From assembly GCA_024760905.1 (NCBI GenBank), contig CM045737.1, positions 17,244,848 to 17,308,847 on the forward strand: 64,000 nucleotides of DNA, written 5' to 3'. The notes under the pieces were generated by a model that was given only the letters and a program-made list of their open reading frames with translations, was not told the DNA's origin and searched no databases. The stretch comes from Plotosus lineatus. Taxonomy: Eukaryota > Chordata > Actinopteri > Siluriformes > Plotosidae. The position numbers were made by a program, and so were the translations under genes. Below are positions 55,070-64,000 of this stretch, one piece after another. Position 1 is the first letter of the stretch. Each line of letters begins with the position of its first letter.

Positions 55070-55942
55070 CTGCATGGAGATGATCGGAAACAGATTCTAT
55101 CAAAGCTACAACAGATTCTATCAAAGCTACAGTGGTAATCGTTTGGCAACACTTTCATTCATATTCAAGGACTCAAGGACTTACTTTAACAAGATTAAGA
55201 AAGCAGCAGGCTCCACATCAGGAATATGAATCTCCGATTTGCCCTCAGCAAGGTCTCCGTAAAACATGGCGCCGAATACTGAGCTCCCCACTGCCAATAC
55301 ATACTGAAAGAACAAAAACATTGATTTAAATTACTCTGACAGAAATACATCCCCCTTTAAGAAAAGAAAAACCAAGGATCAAGAATGCCCCAATCACCTT
55401 GTGCGCAGGAACTTTCTGGGACTCGCCAGGGCGACCCACAATAAAATGAACATCTGCCATTAGTTCGTTATTGAACATCAGCGCGTTCCTGGAAAGAGGG
55501 ATGATGATGTGAAATCGGGTTCATAGACCATATGAGCCTGAGACTTTTTTTGTTTTGGGATGTGGGTGTAGATTTACCTCTCTCGGAGTGTGGGATGAGT
55601 GGACTGCCAGCTGGCAGTCTCGACGTTGTTGTTGTTGATGTTTTGCTGTGCTGCGGTGGCTGTCGGAGTGGTGGCTGTCTGGGGCACTTGAACGATGCTC
55701 TTCTTGTTGGCAGGTGTCACCGCCGTGCTGTTACTGTTCGGTAGGTTGGTGTTTATGCTAGCAGGGTACAGCTCTGCAGCCATCTTCTTCTTCAAGGACA
55801 AAGTCACAATTTCATAGCATGCTGGCAACTTGCCCGGCTGCTTCCCACTTTTTCTAGTCCTTTTCAGGCTCTCTGGAAGCAAAAGAAAAAACGTCAACAA
55901 CTTCATGATCCGGCCATACAGGCAGTCCGGGGATGTTGGCAT
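54037..55942 (-). CDS. btbd6: BTBD6, BTB-BACK-PHR Cullin-3 adaptor, complete
   Basis: BTBD6 is a substrate adaptor for Cullin-3 ubiquitin ligases. In zebrafish embryos it is reported to promote removal of the PLZF repressor during neurogenesis. Coding exons on the minus strand are 55942-55578, 55488-55398, 55303-55185 and 55069-54037, joining in frame. From the ATG at 55942 ([16 protein letters not shown]) the protein has 535 residues; from the internal ATG at 55783 (MAAELYPAS) it has 482, close to human (485). The BTB domain starts at [18 protein letters not shown], with [12 protein letters not shown] and the IHIPDVEP segment. BACK follows ([17 protein letters not shown]). The C-terminal PHR domain ([20 protein letters not shown]) ends at IPELVFYA. 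No disabling change was seen. It sits inside BRF1 intron 5 on the opposite strand. Confidence 0.96.
55185..55303 (-). CDS. btbd6: BTBD6 coding exon 3
   Basis: 119 nt encoding [20 protein letters not shown] to EPAAFLILL. The acceptor is TTCTTTCAG and the donor GTAAGTCC. Confidence 0.96.
55398..55488 (-). CDS. btbd6: BTBD6 coding exon 2
   Basis: 91 nt encoding [18 protein letters not shown] to QKVPAHK, the start of the BTB fold. The acceptor is CTTTCCAG and the donor GTGATT. Confidence 0.96.
55578..55942 (-). CDS. btbd6: BTBD6 coding exon 1
   Basis: The donor GTAAATC follows HPTLRER. The frame includes [19 protein letters not shown] and [18 protein letters not shown]; this extended N-terminus resembles zebrafish BTBD6 as I recall it, which favours the ATG at 55942. 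The low-complexity Asn/Thr/Ala stretch after MAAELYP is typical of the family. Confidence 0.85.
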
Positions 55943-55964
55943 CAGCGAACAGATCCACGAGTCT

Positions 55965-56027
55965 GTGGACTTTATTATAAGGCGGGTGGAGTTTATTATA
56001 AGGCGGGTGGAGTTTATTATAAGGCGA
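55965..56027. repeat. Three tandem 21-bp units in the BTBD6 leader
   Basis: Three copies of GTGGAGTTTATTATAAGGCG plus one base; the first unit has C for G at position 6 and the last ends in A. The unit length keeps the reading frame open upstream of the BTBD6 ATG. Confidence 0.95.
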
Positions 56028-56099
56028 TGAAGTGCGTTGCGCCTTATAATCAAAAAAAGGTCCGGGTCTCAGAGTGCATGAAGACCACGCGCTGTCGGA

Positions 56100-57720
56100 A
56101 CACCTCTCTCTCTCTCTCGCTCTCTTTACTTGAAGGAAAAGCGCATGAATACACAAGGATGATGTAAATGCCTTAGTCCAAACTGCGCACTTTCCCCTTT
56201 GTCATCGCTTCCTCCACCAATGCGAAAACATCCCTTAACCAAGTCCATCCCCATCCATGCCGAGTTCATCGTGCACGAGCGGATTTGCTGAGATAAACAT
56301 CTTGTTGTTGGTTATCTGAATCCCAAGCCTCCCTCACTCTCAGTATTTCTCCTCTGTGTAGTAAAGCTCGTTTTGTGTGCCGTAAGCAGACGCCCAGTTC
56401 TTGTGTCGCCCAATGAGCTTTCCAAACCCTATGTACGTCAGCGCCGCTGAGGCGCCGCCCACATCACAAGCACCCGCCCATTTTCGCCATAATATTCTCC
56501 CAGCGCAACCTTTTAACCCTTGCTGTATTTTGTTGATAATGTAGGTGCACGTCAGCATTTACATCAATGGTTATTATTATAGAATTAAGAAACACCAAGT
56601 ATACACTGTAAGTGCGTACACAACTGGTGGGGGAGATGTAAACAAATGTGTAAACATACACAAATCACATTGAAACTGCTGTTGTGCTGAAACGCAAGCA
56701 TCAGCGACAATTACTAAGTTACTTTTAAACTACTGATCGCATGATAAATGCAATAAAGTAATAAAGCATGGGTCATTCTAAGTGTGTATTCATTAAAGTG
56801 TGAGTTTACCAACACATTTCTTGGTTTAATTTGCCCCTGAAGAGTCCCGACACTCATACTAGAAATCTGTTGGCTGGAGTAAACAGCAGCAAAGTGCACA
56901 GGATACTCCAAATAACCAGGAAAACAGCTGATTCTATATTATAGGTGATATATAGAGATCGTTATAATAGCCCAGCGCTCCGGCAGAGATAAGCTTTGTG
57001 AAGCACGCAGAGGATAAAGTGGCAGGAGAGGGATGAGAGAGGCTGAGCTCGCTTCTCTCCTCCACCAACACACACACACACACACACACACACTGTGGTC
57101 GGAACTCGGAGCTCCAGATCCAGCACAACACCAGCCCGAGCAGAACTATTCGGAGCTAAAGCTTAGTAATCGTTACCTTAGAAAACAGAAGAAAGCCCAG
57201 GCGTTCACGGGAATGCATTCAGGTTTGGTCTGTGGACGCCCGATCGCAGCCAGGAGCCATGTTCAATCCGGAGCTTGCTATGGGAGAAGAGGGGGTTGGG
57301 CTTCCGTCCTGTTCTCACATCGCTTTTCCCGGCTTTCCAACAGAGGGCCCCGGCGGTACAAAATGGATCATCACGAGCGCTTTATCCAAAGATGGCCAGG
57401 GTTAAGCGGCGTTTAAGGGTTATTATAGGCTACAGAGCGGGATAATAATAAGAATAATAATAATAGCAATGTTTTGTTATGTGTATGTGTGGGATTTTTT
57501 TTCCAGCCAGACTTGTAGCCCATGTCTTTCCATATAATAAACTTTCACGTGTAAACTTTCACGTGTCCGAAATTGTCTGCGTGTCAGACAGTGAAGGAAA
57601 AGGGAGGTGAAGCTACTGTATTGTTGTTATTATTATTTTTTTAAATAAAGGGAAAGTTTCCTGGGCCTTTTCCCCCTTTAAACACCCCAGCTCACTGACT
57701 CATCAGGCTGGAGCTCATCC
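56100..57720. other. Region upstream of BTBD6, likely leader and promoter
   Basis: Mostly unique sequence with a CG-containing patch near 56440-56520 and an (AC)n at 57068-57092. No TATA box or coding exon could be fixed with confidence. The open frame at 57033-57416 has no recognisable domain. Confidence 0.35.
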
Positions 57721-57781
57721 TGTTATTTCATTCATTCATTCATTCATTTTTAATTTTTAATATATACAAGTGTCTCCCTCT

Positions 57782-58129
57782 ATGGAGCAGCGGTGGTCTA
57801 GTGGTATAGGGCGCTGGATCGCTGATCCAAAGGTTGGGGGTTCGAGTCCCACTCTCCACGAGGTTGTCACTGTCCCCCCAGTGCGGCTAACTGGGTTATC
57901 AAAGGCGGGCCATGTCTGTCACTGTCTATGGTGAGAGGCATGTAAAAGAACCATTGCTGACTTTCGTAAAGAGTCGCTGCAAAGTCGTCATCGTGTTTCT
58001 GTCCCTTGCTAAAAGGGTTGTGACAGGAAGGGCATCCGACATAAAAACCTCTGCCAAATCAAACGTGTGAATCAGATGATTCGCTGTGGTGACTCCCGAG
58101 TAAAAGGGAAAAAGAAGAAAGACAGACAG
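57782..58129 (+). mobile_element. SINE family B, intact, 16-bp duplication
   Basis: 348 bp. Head GGTGGTCTAGTGGTATAGGG with B-box GGTTCGAGTCCC. Tail ATTCGCTGTGGTGACTCCCG, then AGTAAAAGGGAAAAAGAAG. The direct repeat ACAAGTGTCTCCCTCT is at 57766-57781 and 58130-58145. This is the best reference copy of the family here. Confidence 0.94.
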
Positions 58130-58145
58130 ACAAGTGTCTCCCTCT

Positions 58146-58250
58146 CTTCTTTTCGGCTTTTTCCGTCGCCACAGCGAATCATCTGATTCGCACATTTGAT
58201 TTGGCATGGGTTTTTACGTCGAATGCCCTTCCTGTCCTGTCCTGTCCTGT
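58146..58250 (-). mobile_element. SINE family B tail fragment
   Basis: The minus-strand tail begins immediately at the duplication of the preceding SINE and ends in four CCTGT units. Confidence 0.85.
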
Positions 58251-58254
58251 CAGT

Positions 58255-58420
58255 GGGGCCGGTGGTGTGATTAAGTGGTTAAAGTGCTGTGCTCATGATT
58301 GGGAGGTTGTGAGTTCAAATCCCACTGAGACCCTCACTGTGCTAAGACCCCTGGGCAAGGTCTCAACTGCAAGTGTGCCTCTGTTCACCCAGCAGTATAA
58401 ATGGGTACCAGTTAAAAAAA

Positions 58421-58497
<77 letters not shown>

Positions 58498-58595
58498 TGA
58501 AAAGCTAACCTGCGATGGACTAGCCTCTTATCCAGGAGTTGAAACCGGGGATAAGCACTGGTCTGATGAGCCACTAGGCTTGGGTGTAAAAACCC
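58255..58595 (+). mobile_element. tRNA-derived SINE, family E, with A/TA expansion
   Basis: Head GGTGTGATTAAGTGGTTAAA, B-box GAGTTCAAATCCC, body to AAATGGGTACCAGTT. It is then interrupted by (A)n(TA)n at 58412-58497 before the 3' part resumes (GGATAAGCACTGGTCTGATG). Confidence 0.85.
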
Positions 58596-58636
58596 AACCC
58601 TTCCTGTCACAACCCTTTAGCAAGGGACAGAAACAC

Positions 58637-58705
58637 GCTTGTAAATCAAATTCTGGATGATATTCTAATTTATTACGAATATCATCCAGAATTTGATTTA
58701 CAAGC
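58637..58705. repeat. Perfect 29-bp hairpin at the edge of MITE M6
   Basis: Arm 58637-58665 and arm 58677-58705 are exact reverse complements with an 11-nt loop. The right arm overlaps the first five bases of the M6 terminal repeat. Confidence 0.93.
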
Positions 58706-59185
58706 AAACCTCGATTTTCAAATGCTTCAGACAAATCGGTATTTGACCAGAAAATTCAGATTTTTTTTTTTTGCTCCAGAAGTCGAAAGAAATTCGGAAG
58801 CCGAACGCTAAACAAACGAAAGACGCCAAGCTCGAGAAAAGCCGAGAATAAACAAAACCAAGAGTGAGGGAAAATGCACGCTTTTCTGAAAATGCGCTGT
58901 TTTGTTTCTACTTGACCACTGCTGCGTGTGGATGTGTTTATTTGTGTTTTACAAACTACTGTATTTTTTTGTGTTTGCGTGAATACATGAGCATATACAA
59001 TTTTATATATAAACGACATTATGAAATAACATTATGTTTAAAAAAAAGGTAGTTTTCTAGCATCTTGGAACGGATTAAGACCATTTACATTCTTTGTAAT
59101 GGGAAAAATAGATTCAGAATTTGAACAAATCGCTATTTGAACAGCCTTCTGGAACGAATTTTGGTCAGAAACCGAGGTTTGATTG
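58701..59185. mobile_element. MITE M6, TA-flanked
   Basis: Left end CAAGCAAACCTCGATTTTC; right end on the minus strand CAATCAAACCTCGGTTTCTG. TA lies on both sides. No ORF. Confidence 0.85.
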
Positions 59186-59302
59186 TATTTCAGTAATTTG
59201 GATCAAAAAGTGAGACTGCATATTGTACAGATTCATTACACACAGACTGATGTTTCAAGTGTTTACTTCTTTTAATTTTGTTGATTATAATTGACAGCTG
59301 AT

Positions 59303-59304
<2 letters not shown>

Positions 59305-59360
<56 letters not shown>
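59305..59360. repeat. (AC)n(AT)n microsatellite
   Basis: Compound repeat abutting an M1 MITE. Confidence 0.95.
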
Positions 59361-59813
59361 CAGTGATCCCTCGCTACTTCGTGCTTCAGTTTCTAAGGCT
59401 TCAGTACATTGTGGGGTTTTCAAAAACATTCATTGAAAAATAAAAAATAAGGAAAAACAGTGGAAAAGTTAAGGAAAATGCTGCAAAACAAGGCCAATTG
59501 TGCAAAGAACCCCCCAAACAAACAAAAACAAAAAAAACAACCCCCCCCCCAACAAAACTATTTACATTTTTATGTGAGGGGCACATCTGAGTGTGCGTAT
59601 TTATATTTTATTTGCATCTTATGCATTATTTTGACTGTTTAATTGTTATAAGCATTTATAGCGTTGAATATGTATTTATTGATATTATATGTACATATAC
59701 TGTACATGTACATATACGTCAGTCAGGGGGGTCGATCCTTCTTTACAGAAATCAGCGGTCGCGGGGTTGGGGGTGGTCTCAGTCCCCGTTAACCACAGAA
59801 AGTGAGATCCCTG
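59361..59813 (-). mobile_element. MITE family M1, complete, reverse orientation
   Basis: Left end CAGTGATCCCTCGCTACTTC after TA; the right end GTGAGATCCCTG is followed by TA. 453 bp. Confidence 0.9.
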
Positions 59814-59819
59814 TATATA

Positions 59820-60850
59820 CAATTTTAACAGACTTGTTTTATTCTACATTAATAAGGAACAAACATGTAGCTATGGATACAATCAATTGTGTCATACTTT
59901 TTAGGGTTCGAGGCGAAAATGAAGGCAACGTTGTGATTTTTCTTGACTCCTGCTTTTCAGCACATTTATTTATTCATCACAAACAGCTGTGTTCCTCACT
60001 CTTTACATTTTCTCAGCTTCGTGCAACTCATGAGACCAAAACAAATCCCTTACACGTAACTTTTCTGGCTTTGTCATTTTATCACAAACTCGCACTTGAC
60101 CACTCCCTTCTTTTACCAAATCCTCATTGTCATAACAACATCTGTAATGCTATTAACCCCGTGTTATTGTTGCCTGTTATTATGTATGTTGTTATTCATG
60201 TTATTTCCTACCTTACTGAGCTCCACATGCCAATCCAACTAACCAGAGATAGTTCATATCAACATACATTAGCACAAATGGGTATTATGGAAACACTGCA
60301 CTGAGTGTTACAGTTAAATAGAGTACAAACATGTAGTTCATTAAGAACTGCACAAAGTGGAGTGTAAAATAAATAAGAGGAGAAAATTAGCTTAAATGTC
60401 CAACAGCTTCGAGTTTAATCACTGTTAATACAGACTGGATTACTGTCACCAGATAACGCAGACAGTCATATTAATTTGTTGCTGACACACACATTACCAT
60501 CGGTCTAGCTGTGCTTTCAGGAGCAAGAATATAACTATAGATTAATTACTGTTTCCTCAGTGGAGTGATAGGTGTGAGGTATTTTCGAAACGTGCTGGGG
60601 CATGAAAGAATATTTCATTACACAGGATCGGGTTTGAAACCCACCACACTTATTTCAATTCTCTTACAGTTTATAGATTATAATTAGATTTATAGTTTTG
60701 AAGAATCTGCAGAAGTCAAATTGAAGTAAAGGTAATGTCAGCAGAAATAGCAATACCAAGATGAGAATCTATCACGAAAGGAAAGGATTGCATCCCATTT
60801 CCCGATATGATATCGACTATGTATTTCGGACCTTGCATGATATTATGAAT
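59820..60850. other. BRF1 intron 5, nothing recognised
   Basis: AT-rich sequence. The long open frame that starts inside the MITE and runs to about 60304 shows no domain. Confidence 0.4.
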
Positions 60851-60970
60851 GGTTGCATGGATGTGCGAGCTGTTCAGGGTGTACCCCGCCCTCCTCCAAA
60901 GTCAGCTGGGATAGGCTCAGCCACCCTGCTCCCTAGTAGGATTTAAGTGGTTCGTCAAATGAGTGATTGA
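60850..60970 (+). mobile_element. SINE family A tail fragment
   Basis: GAGCTGTTCAGGGTGTACCC to AAGTGGTTCGTCAAATGAG. Confidence 0.75.
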
Positions 60971-60974
60971 GTGA

Positions 60975-61325
60975 GAAGAGTTATTGCCAACCTGAAATAT
61001 AAAGAGTATAAAAACAGCACGCTTACTATAGGAGCTCTGCAGGATTTTCTGATGTAATAGTTAATCGATTAATACAGCAAATATTTCCACATATATTGTG
61101 TTCCTGTGAATAGTATCTGTGATAGTAACAACAAACGAATGAGAAATTTAGGATCCCCTTTCAGCCTGAGTCTCAGCTGACCTCATCTTCACAACTCTGG
61201 ACAAAATTCATTAGTGCAGGTGAACTTCTGTCAGGAAATTCTGACTGCTCTGCTTATATTTTCTTTTTTCATTGCTTTGTCTCCACATTGATTGATATGA
61301 CCTGTCATACAAATGAAACAATATT
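60975..61325. other. BRF1 intron 5, nothing recognised
   Basis: No repeat family or coding pattern identified. Confidence 0.4.
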
Positions 61326-61334
61326 TAACAGATT

Positions 61335-61678
61335 TTCAGTTCATTTCCTGTAACCGCTTAATCCTAACTAGGGTCGCAGGGAGGCTGGCGCCCATCCCAG
61401 CTGACTCCTTGCAAGGACAGAGTACACCCTGGACAGCTCGCCAGGCCATCGCAGGGCAGAAACACGCCGACTGTTTTGCAGCCTACTCTTGTCGAAAGTC
61501 AGCAATGGTTCTTTTACATGAACCTCACACCATAGACAGTGAGAGACATGGCCGGCCTTTGATAACCCAGTTAGCATCACTGAGGGGACAGTGACAACCT
61601 TATGGAGAGTGGGACTTGAACTCCAAACCTTTGGATCAGCGATCCAGCACCCTATACCACTACACCATCACTACCCCT
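61335..61678 (-). mobile_element. Chimeric SINE (B head, A tail), minus copy
   Basis: A tail at the left (TTCCTGTAACCGCTTAATCC), the switch at GCCATCGCAGGGCAGAAACACG, B body and head to 61678. Confidence 0.88.
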
Positions 61679-61710
61679 CCAATCTTTAACGCCCATACAA
61701 AGTCTCAAGT

Positions 61711-62059
61711 GCGGGGGCAGTGGTGGCCTGGTGATAAAGGACGGTGGATCGCTGATCCTAAGGTTGGGGGTTTGGGTACCACTCTCCACAAGGCTGCCAC
61801 TGTCCCCCCAGTGCAGATAACTGGGTTATCAAAGGCGGGCCATGTCTCTCACTGTCTATGCTGAGAGGTTCATGTAAAAGAACCATTGCTGACTTTCGAC
61901 AAGATATGGCTGCAAAGCCGTCAGCGTGTTTCTGTCCCTTGCTAAAGGGTTGTGTCAGGAAGGGCAGCCAACGTAAAAACCTATGCCAAATCAAACATGC
62001 GAATCATTGGCTGTGGGGACCCCTGGAAAAGGGAAAAATCCGAAAGAAATAGATAGATG
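61711..62059 (+). mobile_element. SINE family B, 12-bp duplication
   Basis: Full length. The direct repeat AAAGTCTCAAGT is at 61699-61710 and 62060-62071. Tail CGAATCATTGGCTGTGGGGA. Confidence 0.9.
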
Positions 62060-62084
62060 AAAGTCTCAAGTTAAAATCCTTCGG

Positions 62085-62415
62085 CGGCATGGCAACACGT
62101 CACTTCACAGCAAGAAAGGCCTTTGTCCGTGTTTCCTCGGGCTCAGGCATTCCCGTGTGGAGTTTGCATGCTTTCTTGCATGGGTTACTTCCGAGTCCTC
62201 CAGTTTCCTCTCATGGTCCAAAAAAACTTGTACAGTAGGCTGATCAGTAGTCCCAAATCACCCCGAAGTGAGACTGCGAGTGTGAATAGTTGTATGTATG
62301 ATTACCCTGCTATGGACTGGCGAGCTGTTCAGGGTGTCCTCTGCCCAGAGTAGGCTGACGTGGGCACCAGCTTCCCTGCAACCCGAATTAGGATTAAGCA
62401 GTTTAGGAAATGAAT
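62085..62415 (+). mobile_element. SINE family A, full length, diverged
   Basis: Head CGGCGGCATGGCAACACG, the GGAGTTTGCATGCTTTCT block, tail AATTAGGATTAAGCAGTTTA. Confidence 0.8.
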
Positions 62416-62419
62416 GGAA

Positions 62420-63370
62420 TCAATGACTGAAGTTCATATTCTGTTGCAAGTTTTAATTTTTGCCATAAAAAACATTCTCAGTGAGTAGTTTGATGGGAAA
62501 AGAATTCTCCTGAAATCATCGTCTCTGTCATGCAGATGGTGCAGAGAGGTCAGTTCCCTTACTGCTGAATTCCCCTTTATTAATATGATAATTTAGTATA
62601 AAATTGCCGGTATGACTCAGAAAAGCCTTGCGACACTTTCAATCCCGGGGGATTTTTGTGTGATTCTTTTTCTTTCTTTCAAGCACAGGTGGAGTCCGTA
62701 TATCATTTCCGTAGAACGTGCCTGCCTTGGTTCTTTGAGCTGAACTCCTTTCCCTGTTATTAGGACAGTAGTGACGTGTACTTTACTGGGGAGGCTGAGT
62801 GAGTTTATTCAAGGACTTTGAAGTAGGTGGAAGTTAGGGATGTTTGCTTCCATAGAGGGATTCAGAGCCAAGCCACATTGAGCACTCCTACAAAAAGCAA
62901 TTGTAAAGTTCACCCCTGTGTCATGGAGAACCTTAAAGCGGTCCCCTTTGTGAACTATAAACCTCCTAGAGCAGGTTTTTTTTTTTAATCTCTGTAATTT
63001 GTTTAGTAATGCTTAAAGTCTGTAGGCTAATTAGGATCAATTAGCAAAGGATAAGTGATGATTTGTATGTATTCTAGGGATTCAATATCTTACCCAAATC
63101 CTCGACAAGCACTGCTTCTCGAACAAGTCCTTTTAAATTGTCTGCTTTTTATTGTTCTGTGATTTAAATTAAGACCATACAGTCCTTTATTTGAATTCAT
63201 TTCAACCGGAGAAGATAGAAAAGAACACTTCAGAGATTGGACTTACGTTAAAGAAAAGCACAGAAGTGACAAGTAATGGAATCTTGATATAAACGGGGCT
63301 TCGACTGCAAGTGTGCTGTAATCTCTAAAGGCATATATGCATCTGTAAGAAATACAAAGATATGATGAAT
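62420..63370. other. BRF1 intron 5, nothing recognised
   Basis: No exon matching the next BRF1 segment and no repeat family identified. Confidence 0.4.
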
Positions 63371-63376
63371 TTTAAA

Positions 63377-64000
63377 TCAGTTTAAAATCCCAGAAGTACT
63401 CTTGAAAAAGTTCAATTTTAATCTTATCTGTCCAAAGGACCTTCTTCCATATGTTTGTGGAGTCTCCCATATGCCTTTTGGCAAACTGTAAATGTGCTTT
63501 CTAATTTTTTTTCCTCTTAAGCACTGGCTTTCTTTCTGGCTGCTCTTCTCCAAAGCCCAGCTCTGTGGAGTGTGGAGAGATATACCAGTCTCCACTTTTA
63601 CAGGTTCCTCCAGGTTTACTTTTGGTCTCTTTGTTGCCTCTCTGATTAATGCCATCCTTGCCCAGTTTATGAGTTTCGGCTGATGGCCCTCTCTAGGCAG
63701 TTTTTTTGTGGTACCGTTTTCTTTCCACTGTAGATTTAATGGTACTTCATGGGATTTTCAAAAGTTTGGATCTTTTTATATCCCAACATTTCCACCACTT
63801 TGTTCCTGACAATAGAAAACATGGTACTTTGCCCTGTATGAGGAGCTACTAGGTCTGCATGGTGTCACTTCCTTCATGATGCTTCTTAATTAGTGGTGTT
63901 GCAGACTCTGGGACTTTTTAGAAGAGGCGTATTTTATACTGAGGACATGTGACACTTTGCACACAGGTGGACCACTTCTGAAGGTGCTCAGTAGCACCAG
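63377..64000 (-). mobile_element. Tc1-like DNA transposon, 5' half, broken
   Basis: The minus strand, read from the window edge leftwards, gives the Tc1-type transposase in pieces. There is a helix-turn-helix region decayed around 63720-63860, then ALIREATKRPKVNLEEPVKV, then LPKGIWETPQTYGRRSFGQ, which aligns with the catalytic-domain start of fish Tc1 transposases. Frameshifts and stops are frequent, and the match ends near 63370. The 3' half is missing and the 5' end continues past the window. The non-coding leader GTCACTTCCTTCATGATGC (plus reading) is typical of this group. Confidence 0.78.

Noticed and set aside
57033..57416. 127-codon open frame upstream of BTBD6
   Set aside because: It includes an (AC)n translation and no recognisable domain; it may be promoter-proximal non-coding sequence.
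57786..57858. SINE heads as tRNA genes (also 22750, 37355, 50045, 58258)
   Set aside because: They have A and B boxes but the acceptor stems do not pair and SINE bodies follow, so they are SINE promoters and not tRNA genes.
59591..60304. 237-codon open frame
   Set aside because: It starts inside an M1 MITE and runs into AT-rich intron sequence with no domain or codon pattern; a chance frame.
49596..64000. BRF1 exon 6 and later
   Set aside because: I looked for the conserved segment following CINAPAV and the second cyclin fold and found no matching open frame with splice sites; it must lie further right.

Overview
The window is vertebrate nuclear DNA, almost certainly from a teleost fish. 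Three conserved vertebrate genes with GT-AG introns can be reconstructed from their exons. The rest is dominated by fish-type interspersed repeats (tRNA-headed SINEs, RTE and Rex1-like LINEs, Tc1/mariner-type MITEs) and long AC, AG and AT microsatellites. No bacterial, phage or CRISPR features are present. The species cannot be named from the sequence.

Genes. XRCC3 (minus strand, 17585-25016) is complete: seven coding exons, 355 codons, intact Walker A and B motifs. It makes a RAD51 paralogue for homologous-recombination repair. Head-to-head with it, BRF1 (plus strand, from 28444) encodes the TFIIB-related subunit of TFIIIB. Five coding exons (28444-49595) are present, giving the zinc ribbon, linker and start of the first cyclin fold; the rest lies beyond the right edge. 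BTBD6 (minus strand, 54037-55942) is complete in four coding exons and lies inside the large fifth BRF1 intron on the opposite strand. It is a BTB-BACK-PHR Cullin-3 adaptor. A well-formed tRNA-Ala(TGC) gene (28878-28949) sits in BRF1 intron 1, so a gene for Pol III transcription machinery hosts a Pol III gene.

Layout. 1-17.5 kb is intergenic and repeat-filled: a broken RTE LINE, a second LINE with an intact YADD motif, many SINEs, and a 233-bp palindrome carrying two oppositely oriented hammerhead-ribozyme motifs (8762-8994). 17.5-25 kb is XRCC3. 25-28.4 kb is the XRCC3-BRF1 spacer, with a TATA-type promoter candidate. 28.4-49.6 kb is BRF1 with intronic LINE, SINE and nested MITE insertions. 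49.6-64 kb is BRF1 intron 5 with BTBD6, a nested ISL2EU-like element and, at the edge, a broken Tc1 transposon.

Repeats. The SINEs form a modular set. Family A and family B have different tRNA-like heads, and a recurrent chimera joins the B head and body to the A tail. The B tail matches the 3' end of the RTE LINE in this window, and the A tail resembles the 3' end of the LINE at 32-35 kb. Many insertions are nested with readable target-site duplications, so relative ages can be read off directly. The strongest candidates for something unusual are the double hammerhead palindrome, the SINE head/tail shuffling, the XRCC3 splice donor inside a microsatellite, and the AT-flanked ISL2EU-like element.
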